From: Salminus brasiliensis
Taxonomy: Eukaryota; Chordata; Actinopteri; Characiformes; Bryconidae
NCBI RefSeq assembly: GCF_030463535.1
Contig: NC_132879.1
Span: forward strand, 40,516,597-40,580,596
Direction: 5' to 3'
Length of the DNA stretch: 64,000 bases
The notes under the pieces are model-generated. The model searched no databases, was not told the DNA's origin, and saw nothing but the letters and a program-made list of their open reading frames with translations. Positions 10,301 through 18,420 of this stretch are shown in pieces (position 1 is the first letter of the stretch; each line of letters starts with the position of its first letter). The position numbers and the translations under genes are program-made.

Positions 10301-11545
10301 GTCTTATTCTCTTGGCGTCGATATAGTTTCTCCTTTATCTTAAAAACACTAATGATCGCTATTGCTATCCACGGGTTTCCTCAGTTCTCCTCGCAAATAC
10401 TGCAAGCGGAAATGCATACCAACCATTAACTGGAAATTAAGAGACGCCATCTTGGGCACTATGTGAATTGCACTGCAGTTACAAGAGCATTAGTGAGGTC
10501 AGGATGTTGGATGATCACCACCCACCAAAATTAAATTCAATTCTCTGGTTTGATTAAATTGAATGGGTAACTTTGTTGATTTTAAGACAATGCATATGAC
10601 CAATGAAGTGCTACTGACATACAAAACCATACCTGCAAGATCTCATTTCCCATTATGAACAAGCCTGATTACTTAGATCACAGGATGCTGATTTCTTACA
10701 GGCTCCCCTGACACCCGTGTCAGACCAGCTGCTCACCCTCCTGCCACTGCTATCTGGCTAATGACCATGTTAAAATCTTCATGGACTCTTAACTATCTGC
10801 CACTATTATTACTACTGCCACCATTAACCACCATTACAATCACTATTTTGATTGTATTAAGTTATACTATAGTATGATTAGTATATTATAATTTGAGTCC
10901 TTTACCAAACATATGATGGGTCCCATTTTATACAAAAGCAATTTAAAAACACCATAAGAAAGGAACTGAAGATGTTGCAGGTCTACCCTGAAGAAATTCA
11001 ATTTGTTTTCTTTTTGGTGTGTGTGTGTGTGGGGGGGGTGGGGGTGGGGGGGGGGGGGTGGGGGGGGGTGTGTCACCCCTATTGGCCATAATTTGTGATC
11101 AGTGTTCTTGTAGCATGTGTTGTGTTTTTAAAAAAAGAAACCGGAAAAAAAAAATGTAAAAAAAAAAAAAACTTAAATGTAAATGTTATAACTTCATAGC
11201 AACAGAAGTGATTGGCTAAAAAACTAGCAACATCAGCTAAAAGGGGTCAGAAAAGTGTGTCCTCATAAGCCCACAGACCTACCTAAACAGCAAATAGGAC
11301 TACTTAATTTTGAATTATTTTCTTTCTCTCCTTATTCCTTTCCTTCCCACAATCCCTCCTCCCCAAAGACAGACACGTGTACTCACTAGAAATACCAAGA
11401 AGTCAAGCAGCAGAACAACAGGCACTCCTCCGAAGCTCACCCCCTTTAGCACAGTGCTCTGCGAGGCACTATAGCAACTATTGCCTGCATGAGCAGTGCC
11501 ATTATTGTCCAGCAGAGGAACGTGGCCCCACCATGTTGAAGCCAT
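1758..11545 (-). CDS. tmem63: TMEM63-family (CSC1-like) osmosensitive cation channel, N-terminal five coding exons, partial
   Basis: Partial gene for a plasma- or endomembrane mechanosensitive and hyperosmolality-gated cation channel of the TMEM63/OSCA family. Five exons join in frame: 11545-11387, 2482-2403, 2276-2201, 2110-2073 and 1900-1758, all flanked by AG/GT, giving about 165 residues. Family landmarks in order are an N-terminal NGT sequon (residue 15), a CYSA segment followed by STVLKG and FGGVP before the first membrane segment (about 41-66), WDYGRLALV just after it, a GFCSWLT motif at 106-112, then [11 protein letters not shown] and a hydrophobic segment ending ILPVNLSG (about 129-162). 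These match TMEM63A and TMEM63B. The FGGVP and GFCSW strings fit B better, the ILPVNLSG region fits A better. Proximity to rsph9 and mrps18a favours a TMEM63B orthologue by human synteny, but the paralogue is unresolved. The remaining exons lie left of the window. The first intron is 8.9 kb and full of transposons. Confidence 0.85.
1917..1945. repeat. (CA)n/(TG)n microsatellite at a splice acceptor
   Basis: A CA dinucleotide run on the plus strand, with ATAC tetranucleotides beside it at 1908-1920. On the transcribed minus strand it reads TG repeats, then TATG repeats, then TTTGCAG and exon 5 of tmem63, in place of a normal pyrimidine tract. Confidence 0.95.
2073..2110 (-). CDS. tmem63: tmem63 coding exon 4 (38-nt micro-exon)
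   Basis: A 38-nt exon between a strong pyrimidine-tract acceptor (TTCCATTAG) and a GTGAGT donor. It encodes [12 protein letters not shown] and ends in phase 2. It is too short for an ORF search but fits the GFCSWLTAIFR segment of TMEM63B exactly in position and phase. Confidence 0.85.
2201..2276 (-). CDS. tmem63: tmem63 coding exon 3
   Basis: 76 nt between CTACAG and GTGAGT. It encodes the polar intracellular stretch containing [10 protein letters not shown], comparable to RYERLTS in TMEM63B. The upstream polypyrimidine tract is poor, so the acceptor is the least certain boundary of this gene. Confidence 0.7.
2403..2482 (-). CDS. tmem63: tmem63 coding exon 2
   Basis: 80 nt after a TTCCACAG acceptor. 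It encodes the second half of the first membrane segment and then [14 protein letters not shown], the family signature after that segment. The donor is taken as GG|GTGTGT because only that choice (phase 2) leaves the next exon open. Confidence 0.85.
2773..3060 (-). pseudogene. hAT/ZBED-type BED zinc-finger fragment
   Basis: The minus-strand frame reads an N-terminal BED-finger segment typical of hAT transposases and ZBED genes: ISRGG followed by a TSNLIEHLK string. The first cysteine of the finger is missing (only one C before the SRGG turn) and nothing downstream resembles the rest of a transposase. It lies in tmem63 intron 1. A dead fragment of a hAT element is the best reading. Confidence 0.55.
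3091..4141. other. tmem63 intron 1, no gene seen
   Basis: AT-rich intronic sequence with short low-complexity patches: an A-rich (ACAA)n run near 3420-3450 and a (TTTA)n run at 3540-3562. I see no coding potential or recognisable repeat family. Confidence 0.5.
4142..5480 (-). mobile_element. degenerate Tc1-like transposon
   Basis: The left end CAGTGCCCTC-AATGTTTG (after TA at 4140-4141) and the right end ACATTATGGGGGGGG-CACTG (before TA at 5481) are inverted copies of one Tc1-type terminus. Inside, the minus strand around 4700-4400 carries a recognisable transposase piece ([13 protein letters not shown] and [14 protein letters not shown] strings), but stops and a 37-nt A run (4289-4325) interrupt it. 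Non-functional copy within tmem63 intron 1. Confidence 0.75.
5483..5931. other. tmem63 intron 1, no gene seen
   Basis: AT-rich intronic sequence between the Tc1 and the SINE. No recognisable feature. Confidence 0.5.
5932..6215 (+). repeat. tRNA-derived SINE
   Basis: A 284-bp retroposon whose 5' part is tRNA-like: an A-box region TGGCTCAGCGGTTAGAGCG (5946-5964) and a B-box GGTTCGATTCC (5989-5999), the internal promoter of RNA polymerase III. A GT-rich body and a short CCTTTACCTTT tail follow. The 7-bp direct repeats ATAACCA at 5925-5931 and 6216-6222 fit a target-site duplication. The tRNA-like part cannot fold as a mature tRNA, so it is not a tRNA gene. Confidence 0.85.
6216..6729. other. 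tmem63 intron 1, no gene seen
   Basis: AT-rich sequence with no ORF or repeat that I recognise. Confidence 0.5.
6730..7337 (+). repeat. probable solo LTR
   Basis: A 608-bp block much richer in G+C and pyrimidines than its surroundings. It starts (C)TGTCGTG, ends CATGACA(CA), has an AATAAA at about 7265, and is flanked by the 8-bp direct repeat AACGGGTA (6722-6729 and 7338-7345). Two copies of CCCAAGCTAGGCTTGCGGTT sit inside about 46 bp apart, with a third diverged copy upstream. TG..CA ends plus a late polyadenylation signal suggest a solo LTR. The 8-bp duplication would also fit a hAT-type non-autonomous DNA element. Confidence 0.5.
7346..8535. other. tmem63 intron 1, simple repeats and a retroposon tail
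   Basis: Contains A runs at 7539-7561, a T run at 8276-8298, and a stretch near 7888-7925 (GCTTTATTAGTCCCAC and GTGGGGAAATTC) that resembles the 3' end of a fish LINE/SINE family. No coding potential seen. Confidence 0.5.
8536..9919 (-). mobile_element. Tc1/mariner-superfamily element with long inverted repeats, broken transposase
   Basis: The ends CAGGGTGGGCCATTTATATG (8536) and its complement (ending 9919) are flanked by TA. The inverted similarity continues about 270 bp inwards on both sides, including the CTTCCTGTTTGTGGCAC and GGGTCATGTGACACATC blocks. On the minus strand a transposase begins at about 9634 ([15 protein letters not shown]), continues through a middle region with [15 protein letters not shown], and the opposite strand of 8830-9105 spells [16 protein letters not shown] sequence. 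Frame breaks separate these parts, so it is dead. Element length is 1384 bp. Confidence 0.85.
10560..10870 (+). repeat. LINE 3'-region fragment (L2-like)
   Basis: The plus strand around 10640-10745 reads [10 protein letters not shown] and [14 protein letters not shown] strings, typical of the C-terminal region of fish L2-type LINE ORFs, ending at a stop within an ACC/ATT-rich tail. A short dead fragment. The sequence on either side (9922-10559) shows nothing further. Confidence 0.45.
11026..11078 (+). repeat. G-run tract
   Basis: A GT repeat followed by uninterrupted and T-interrupted G runs (at least five runs of four or more G) on the plus strand, 309 bp inside tmem63 intron 1 from the exon 1 donor. 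G-quadruplex capable by composition. The transcribed strand is C-rich. Confidence 0.9.
11387..11545 (-). CDS. tmem63: tmem63 coding exon 1
   Basis: 53 codons from ATG at 11545, preceded in the same exon by 8 nt after an acceptor (TTCTCAG) ending at 11554, which implies an upstream non-coding or coding exon. It carries CYSA, STVLKG and FGGVP and the first half of the first membrane segment. It ends in phase 0 at a GTGAGT donor (11386 downward). In-frame upstream codons exist, so the true start could lie in an earlier exon. Confidence 0.85.
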
Positions 11546-11553
11546 CTGCAATC

Positions 11554-12679
11554 CTGAGAAGAAAAATTAAGTCTATAAATGAAATGTTTTCTTCATAATC
11601 ACCACCATTTACATGCTGTATAGTCTAGGAAACTGTCCAGGAAACTGACTTTGTTGTTTAAAAAGTTTTTTTGTTTACAATTACTAATGGCAGATTGTGG
11701 ACACAGCAGATCATTGTAATTTCAAATCCTGGTCCCTGTAAATTGTTTGCAGGCATCAAATACAAAATGTGCAAAGTACTGCAAAGTAAATATTTGCAAA
11801 AAAACAAAGTTTATACATTTGAACATTAAATATCTTGTCTGTGTTTTTATTCATGTTTTACACAATGTCCCAACTTTAGAATTGGGGTTGTAGATGGTCA
11901 CTGGTCTTGAGGTAATGAGGCATTTCCGCACTGCACCTCGTCTATAATATCCCTTTCTCTGTAGTTATGGACAGATTGTTCTTGCTGACACGCTGCTCAT
12001 GTCCTTAATTCACATTCTCCTATCACCTGAGACACAGCTGCTCTTTTGTTTCATCTCACATATTCTCCTTACTTTATCTCAATTAAGAAATACTGCTGAT
12101 TTTTTTTTTAAGTAACACTGGTGACATTAGAGGTTGTCCTTTAAATAATGGAAATTTTCAACAATAGAACACCCCAATATGTTATATAGAATTGCACCCC
12201 ATATAGTATTTTTGTATCATTTATGCCATAAAATCATTTAGTTTTCAGTGTTATTTGTAAGTAGCAAAATAACTCCACGACTGTTCCACACTCCCCTCCC
12301 AGCTGCAAATGAGCACTGAAAGCACAAAACTGTTGAGTGTGTTGCAGAATTCTCTGCCTTATCAGGCACCAACACAAGCATTCTTACACTGTAGTAAACC
12401 TATCCACAGTTTCCCGCATTTTACATCTGAATGTACATATATGCATCATATAATGGTAAATAGACATGCAGACAAAAAAAACATGGAGAGAATAGGGAAC
12501 CATCATATGAAATTCAGTAATAAATATAAACATATCCTGCAATTCTGCCAGAATTGCACTAGTGATCTTTCAAATGATGGAGGCATTGTGTCAAATTTAA
12601 ATGAAATCAAACAGTCAGTACACTCTGTGCTAGAAATGCCTGTTCAGCTCAAGTTGGTTAATATGGTTGACCTGCTTAG
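11554..12679. other. upstream of tmem63 coding exon 1, no gene seen
   Basis: AT-rich sequence. A 139-codon plus-strand reading frame (12309-12728) runs into the retroviral LTR and resembles nothing that I know. No splice or promoter context supports it. Confidence 0.5.
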
Positions 12680-12683
12680 CTCT

Positions 12684-13195
12684 TGTTATGGAAAATTATA
12701 TTATAACCACATTATAATTTTATGTTGATTCATAATAGACTCATTTAAAATCCACTCATTCATTGTAATCATGCTTAGCCTTGTGATAGTGTGTGCTAAC
12801 TATAATCATGTGTTGGCCTTGCAACACATGTTAAATCGCTCTTCTCTTTCCATGAAACACTATTGTTTTTCCTAGCATAGATTACAGCTGCATTGAGAGT
12901 GCACCTGACGTACTTACAGCCTATCTTAACCTGCTAGTAACCTCTCGACCCGGACAATGTGTCCTCTCAGGCGCCAGCACTCCTGAACAATGTATCTCTT
13001 CAGACGTTGGTGTGGCACGCATACCCTCTCCTCCTCCCTTTTCTCAACTCCCTAATCTATACTATAAATATGTATGTTAACTGTTTTTTCCTCAGTCTGT
13101 ATCGTGGTCACGAGCAGCGTGCAGACTCAATAAAACTTTGCTACTCAATGCATATTCCTGTCTGCCTTATCGATTCTTGACAGAATTCCACGACA
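12684..13195 (+). repeat. 5' LTR of the retrovirus
   Basis: Starts TGTTATGG and ends ACGACA. It contains a TATA element (TATAAATA, 13063-13070) and a polyadenylation signal (AATAAA, 13129-13134) 59 bp downstream, the usual U3-R-U5 order. Confidence 0.95.
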
Positions 13196-13199
13196 AACT

Positions 13200-13217
13200 T
13201 GGCGTCACGAACAGGAT
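13200..13217 (+). promoter_or_regulatory. putative primer-binding site
   Basis: TGGCGTCACGAACAGGAT begins 4 nt after the LTR. It resembles the lysine-tRNA (Lys3-type) primer site, with two or three mismatches in the first 16 bases. The primer assignment is an inference; a different fish tRNA may match better. Confidence 0.5.
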
Positions 13218-13540
13218 GAGCACGGCCTTGCAGCGGAGGTAGAGCAGCTGTGCGCACACCGGGGACGCCCTCCGGAGAAACGAACCGGACCCAAACGAGG
13301 AAGACCCACAGAACAAGGGCAAGTACCGTGGGGGTGAGCGCGACTGATCATTCCTCCGCCTGCAAGGCCTGCCTCATCCAAACGAACCAGTGGTGACCTG
13401 TCAGAACCTGAATTGGATCATTCAGTGAGTATAACAATATACTCCGAAATCCCTGGAGTTTTTGCCTTGGTCCTCCACCACCTTAGTATATATTTCACGA
13501 CGTACTGTGAAATAGGCGCAGTAGACTGCTGCGGTTTTGT

Positions 13541-13790
13541 CCTCTATCGTTAGACGGACGTTGGTCCTCTATCGTTAGACGGACGTTGGTCCTCTATCGT
13601 TAGACGGACGTTGGTCCTCTATCGTTAGACGGACGTTGGTCCTCTATCGTTAGACGGACGTTGGTCCTCTGGTAGTAGACGGACGTTGGTCCTCTGGTAG
13701 TAGACGGACGTTGGTCCTCTGGTAGTAGACGGACGGGTTTTTTAGTCCGCTATTATTAGACGGATGGGTTTTAAGTCCTCTATCTTTAGA
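13541..13790 (+). repeat. 25-bp minisatellite in the retroviral leader
   Basis: Eight units of exact 25-bp period share a core TTAGACGGACG or GTAGACGGACG (core positions 13551, 13576, 13601, 13626, 13651, 13676, 13701 and 13726), followed by two degenerate units. The first units carry CTCTATCGT and the later ones CTCTGGTAG, showing two expansion steps. It lies between the primer-binding site and the remnant gag start. Confidence 0.95.
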
Positions 13791-13917
13791 CGTATCGATA
13801 GTGATTAGTGACCCGGGTCCAGGTGGTGGGGACGTAGTGAGAAATTGAGGCAAAAAAACTCACAGTAAAACTTTTTGGGACTAAATTGCAGAAGGTACAG
13901 TGCATTGAGAGAGCAAA

Positions 13918-13945
13918 ATGGGATCCCATCATAGTAAGTTTTTTT
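13918..13945 (+). promoter_or_regulatory. remnant gag start with overlapping splice-donor consensus
   Basis: ATGGGATCC at 13918 is followed by a perfect GTAAGT donor at 13934-13939, after which the sequence turns into a T/A-rich linker and then pol. A donor here would serve spliced env mRNA. The rest of gag is missing. Confidence 0.45.
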
Positions 13946-13989
13946 TTTATTTTTTATTTAATTTATATATACAATATATAATATAATAA

Positions 13990-15792
13990 GGGAAGCAGCA
14001 GCTCAGTCTTAAAGTGGACTCCAGAAGCAGAGCAAGCTTTTAATGAGTTAAAAAAAAGGCCTTACAAACAATGCCTGCTCTGGGAATCCCTGATCCAACA
14101 AAACCATTCACTCAAATGGTAGATGCTAAGGACAAGTACATGACATCTGTGCTCACTCAAACACATGGTGATAAACAACGCCCAGTGGCGTATTTCTCAG
14201 GCAAGCTAGACACTGTAGCACAGGGTTTACCAATGTGTCTCAGAGCAGTAGCTGCAGCAGAAAAGGCAATTACAGCATCAAGGGACATTGTTGCTTATGC
14301 TCCACTGACAGTGATGGTCCCACACGCGGTTCACCGCATCCTGCAGGACCAGAAGGTGTCCCACCTATCTGCACAAAGGTGGTTGAGGTATCACACCACA
14401 CTCTTAGACATGCCAAACATCACTGTAAAGCGATGCTCCACTCTCAACCCAGCCACCCTACTCCCAACAGCTGAGGACGGGGAACCTCATGACTGCCAGG
14501 CAGTCCTACAACATACATGTAGCCCCCGCATTGACCTCACAGAGGAACCATTACAGAATGGGGAAATGGAGCTTTTGTGGATGGCTCTGCTCGCAGAGAC
14601 AACACAGGTACTAACAGAGTAGCATATGCTGTGGTTTCAGAGACAGAAGTGCTCAAAACACAGCCACTGCCCCAATCATACTCTGCTCAAGCTGCAGAAC
14701 TCTGACTGAAGCATGCAAATTAGCCGAAGGCAAAAGAGTAAACATTTTTTGCGACAGTAGGCACTTTTGGGGCATTCTGCATGACTTCGGGAATATTTGG
14801 AAGCACAGGAACTTCCTAACCAGCTCAGGGAGCAAAATCAAACACCATACATTAGTCAAGGATCTTCTGGAAGCTGTTATGCTACCAGCTGAGGTTGCAG
14901 TAATGAAATGTGCTGCTCATACAGCAGCCCAAGATCCTGTCAGCAAAGGTAACGCATTTGCAGATGCAGTTGCCAAACACACAGCCACTACAGCCGCCGT
15001 ACAAGCTTCACAGCTACCTCACACTACACAGCCTGCAAGCATCACTGAAATTCAGTCCATGGCTACTGCAACAGAAATTAAGCAACGGAGAAAAGCCGAA
15101 TGCAGCAAACTAAATTCTGTTTGTGCACACACACAAACAAATCGCCCCTGCTTGCCTAGAGCATACATGAGGGGCCTAGTTGAAATTGTACATGGGCATA
15201 GCTACATGTCCAAAGGGGGAATAGTTGATAGCATAACAAAACATTGGTATGCACCAGGCATCACTACACTCACCCAAAATTTTTGTTCAAAATGTTTAGT
15301 GTGTGCACAAAACACAACTCATGGCCAGGGACTCACAAGAGCCCAACCTGCTGGTCACCCCCCAGCAACTGGACCATTTCAGCACTGGCAAATTTATTTT
15401 GTAGAACTTACTCCGGCTGAAGGGAAAAAATACTTGCTGGTTTTGTGCATGTTCAGTATGTGGTCTGAGGCTTTTCCAACAGAAAAAACAGGATGGAGCA
15501 GCAGTCACAAAGGCGTTCCTGAGAGAAATCATCCCAAGATGGGGGCTGCCAAGCCGAGTTTCAAGTGACAACAGGACCCCATTCGTGCACACAGGTGAAA
15601 GCAGTGCTACCGAGCCCAGCAGAGAGTCCGCTGCACGACTTCCAGCCGGGAGGGTGGACGGACCACGTCACGTGCTGATGGTCACCCACACAGCTGTGAG
15701 GACTGAAGGACGAGCGACGTGGGCACATCACACGCACTGCAAGAGGGCACCACCGGTGGAGGACAGCGAAACACAGCACACCCCGTCTTAGG
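13990..15792 (+). pseudogene. truncated, frame-broken retroviral pol (RNase H-integrase)
   Basis: Reading starts with LKWTPEAEQAF (near 14010), the connection between reverse transcriptase and RNase H, and continues as an open stretch to the stop at 14620. The RNase H region then shifts frame and has stops (14.60-14.88 kb). From 14879 the frame reads the end of RNase H, the integrase HHCC zinc domain (HGHSYM..., CSKCLVCAQ, about 15185-15305) and the start of the core. Where the first catalytic aspartate is expected after HWQ there is a tyrosine (IYF). A frameshift near 15490 moves the reading to SSDNRTPFV, and the C-terminal domain follows in a broken frame (TAVRTEGRATW, about 15690-15720). 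Reverse-transcriptase fingers and palm and protease are absent, so the gene is non-functional. Confidence 0.9.
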
Positions 15793-15823
15793 TCAGGACC
15801 TGTGCTATAGGGCGTTTTCGGCA

Positions 15824-17564
15824 ATGCCGGCCACTATGGGCACTTGGGGACTGTCAAGAACACCGGGGTGGGGTGTGACTGTGCTTCTGCTCATCTACTG
15901 CTTCCGGATGGCAACAGCACAAACATATGCAACTGTCACTGTCCAATGGGAGACTGAGGGACCTGCCTCAGACATTGGACTTGCCAAGATGGGACGCAAA
16001 CACCTAATCTACACATCCACATTTGACAACCCCCTGCGTCAAATGATCACAGCACATGTGGATAAGTCACAGGTGCTAAACTATCGCATCAAAAAAGTAC
16101 CCAGCCATCTTTATAGCTATGCAGATTACCGGAAATATCTCTATGACCCCATTGCCCAGTCAGAGATCAAGAGTGGGGCCAACATCACACTAATAACACT
16201 ACCAGAAGATGGCAAACAGCTGGGTATAAATGTGACTGGAAGATGGAATGAAACATGAAACTCTCCCTAGCGGCAACTACCAATGCTGCATTGAACGAGC
16301 AAGGGCTGATTATTGTGCTCCTCTCTCCCTCATCGCTCTTCCCCCTATACCAACCGATGAACAACTGCTGAAGGAAAGACTGCTAAATGCACAGGACGCA
16401 GAGGAGGAGGAAGTAGTGGCAGAGGACTTGGAGCCAGGTTTCCAGGGCCGTAGCATGACTGAACAAGAAAGGTTAGCAATTCAATGTCACCACAACACAG
16501 CCTGCATGTCTGCGGCACTACACACCAGGTCCGCTGAACAGCCACACTGCCTGGTATGTCAGCACATGTCAGTTCCATGGGTCGTCATGCCACTTCGCCA
16601 AACTGACCTGGTCTATCACAATGTCACTCCCTCCATGTGCAATGTGATCAGCCAATCGACAACTTGCTCACCCCCAGAAGATCACAACCCGCCGAAAATT
16701 GTGCTTCACGTCTCATCAAGCAAGGGGGAAACCTGCGCTTGCTCTTTAACTGGAACTCGTAGTGTTGGATGGTCACGATGTGACAGATACATCACTGTGA
16801 CAGGTGGAGGCACCAGATGCAAGGGGAACACCACCGAATACGACTGCACAATGACTAAACCTTAGGGCACCAAAAATTTGTTATGGATCTGTGGGGATAA
16901 GGCCTATGGACAGCTCCCCAGGAACTGGACCGGCTGCTGCTATGCTGGGGCTGTTCTTCCCAGGTCCACGGTTTTCAGCCTACACAATGCCGAACAACCT
17001 CAAGCTTCTCACACAAGGATGAAGAGGTCACTTCAACAGACACACTACGGCCAGTACCACCAGATGGAGCCATACACCACACTCACAGGTACCATCGGAT
17101 GGTCGCTTTTACCCGGGATCGGAACAGCAGCGACTCTAATGAAGATCAATGGACTGGCGTACGAGCTCATGGTAACAGTGAATGACACCGCTGCGGCTGT
17201 AGGAGCTCTGAGACAAGAACAACAGGCCATACGAGCGGCCGTGGTACAGCATCGTATGGTGTTAGATTTACTCACAGCACACCAAGGGGGGGTCTGTAAA
17301 ATGATAAATACTTCATGCTGTTTTTATCTTCCCGATTTCAGTACAAACATCACAGACTACATGAGCCACATGCGTAAAGCAGTGATTCCTCCGGACACTA
17401 TGCAAGGGGGATGGTGGGATTGGTTGTCAGCCCTATTAGGGCATGAGGTACTCAGATTGTGGTCACTGGTAGCTCCAATTGTAATGTTGATATTGACCAT
17501 TTTGATTCTAGGGCCATGTTTTTTTTTTTGTTTTTTTTTTTCTTGGTGGGACGCTGTGTATTAA
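15824..17564 (+). pseudogene. retroviral env, interrupted by one frameshift and one stop
   Basis: Envelope glycoprotein gene. The start is at 15824 or 15836, with a hydrophobic signal segment (VTVLLLIYCF) ending near residue 30. The surface part runs to 16258, where a 7-bp tandem duplication (ATGAAAC twice, about 16244-16257) shifts the frame. It continues in the new frame to an in-frame TAG at 16863, then on to 17564. The second half shows a furin-type RMKR site (about 17022-17033), a hydrophobic segment 3' of it, a long heptad-like helix, a CX6CC motif (CKMINTSCC, about 17294-17320) typical of gammaretroviral transmembrane subunits, a WWDW membrane-proximal motif and a terminal membrane anchor followed by T-rich sequence. 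Several N-x-T/S sites are present. It cannot make a full-length protein as it stands. Confidence 0.9.
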
Positions 17565-17683
17565 AATCCATACAAGTACAAGCTGCAGCCCTTTTCTTAG
17601 AGACATCCAATTCTGAGAATGATGGCCAATTCGAGGGCCTTAGAGAAATGTTTCGTAATCACATTTAAATGATTTATTAAGAA

Positions 17684-17696
17684 TAAAAGGGGGAAG
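17684..17696 (+). promoter_or_regulatory. polypurine tract
   Basis: The purine run AAAAGGGGGAAG lies directly against the 3' LTR, as needed for plus-strand DNA priming. Confidence 0.85.
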
Positions 17697-18208
17697 TGTT
17701 ATGGAAAATTATATTATAACCACATTATAATTTTATGTTGATTCATAATAGACTCATTTAAAATCCACTCATTCATTGTAATCATGCTTAGCCTTGTGAT
17801 AGTGTGTGCTAACTATAATCATGTGTTGGCCTTGCAACACATGTTAAATCGCTCTTCTCTTTCCATGAAACACTATTGTTTTTCCTAGCATAGATTACAG
17901 CTGCATTGGGAGTGCACCTGACGTACTTACAGCCTATCTTAACCTGCTAGTAACCTCTCGACCCGGACAATGTGTCCTCTCAGGCGCCAGCACTCCTGAA
18001 CAATGTATCTCTTCAGACGTTGGTGTGGCACGCATACCCTCTCCTCCTCCCTTTTCTCAACTCCCTAATCTATACTATAAATATGTATGTTAACTGTTTT
18101 TTCCTCAGTCTGTATCGTGGTCACGAGCTGCGTGCAGACTCAATAAAACTTTGCTACTCAATGCATATTCCTGTCTGCCTTATCGATTTTTGACAGAATT
18201 CCACGACA
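17697..18208 (+). repeat. 3' LTR of the retrovirus
   Basis: 512 bp, same length as the 5' LTR. The differences I found are A/G in GCATTG-A/G-GAGTGC, A/T in CGAGC-A/T-GCG and C/T in CGATT-C/T-TTGAC. AATAAA is at 18142-18147. Confidence 0.95.
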
Positions 18209-18254
18209 CTCTTAAAAAGCATAGGGTGTTATCGTTTATATTTTATGGCTTAGC

Positions 18255-18420
18255 TGATCTACCAGCAAAGACCAACCAGACCATGCTGACTTACCAGCAT
18301 GAAGTTTATTGACCAGCATGACTAAGCTGGTCGACTAGCCTGACCAGCAGGACCACACTGGTCCACCAGTATGACCAGCTTGAGGGAACTGGTCAACCAG
18401 TTTGACTAGCTTGACAATCA
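18255..18420. repeat. degenerate ACCAGCATGACCAGC tandem repeat
   Basis: About 165 bp of diverged copies of ACCAGCATGAC / CCAGCTTG / CTGGTC words, many in near-palindromic pairs (GACCAGC and GCTGGTC). It looks like a minisatellite next to the retroviral integration site. Confidence 0.8.

Larger units (their letters stand above)
12684..18208 (+). mobile_element. endogenous retrovirus (gamma/epsilon-like), young but defective provirus
   Basis: A 5525-bp provirus: 512-bp 5' LTR, primer-binding site, leader with a 25-bp tandem repeat, truncated pol, env, polypurine tract and 512-bp 3' LTR. The 4-bp direct repeat CTCT flanks it at 12680-12683 and 18209-18212. By eye the two LTRs differ at three positions in 512 (about 99.4% identical), which marks a recent insertion. 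Gag, protease and nearly all of the reverse transcriptase are absent: the reading resumes in the RT connection/RNase H region at about 13.99 kb. Pol and env both have frame breaks. A gamma-type CX6CC transmembrane Env and a gamma-like integrase C-terminus place it near gamma/epsilonretroviruses. Because it lacks essential genes, its last copying must have used enzymes from another element. Confidence 0.95.

Noticed and set aside
12309..12728. 139-codon plus-strand open frame
   Set aside because: The frame runs into the retroviral LTR, which inserted later, has no recognisable domain and has no splice or promoter context.
13541..13790. CRISPR-like array
   Set aside because: Units are directly contiguous with a 25-bp period and no variable spacers, within a vertebrate retroviral leader.
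14071..14622. host gene encoded by a 183-codon frame
   Set aside because: It lies between the two LTRs and reads as the RT-RNase H connection of retroviral pol.
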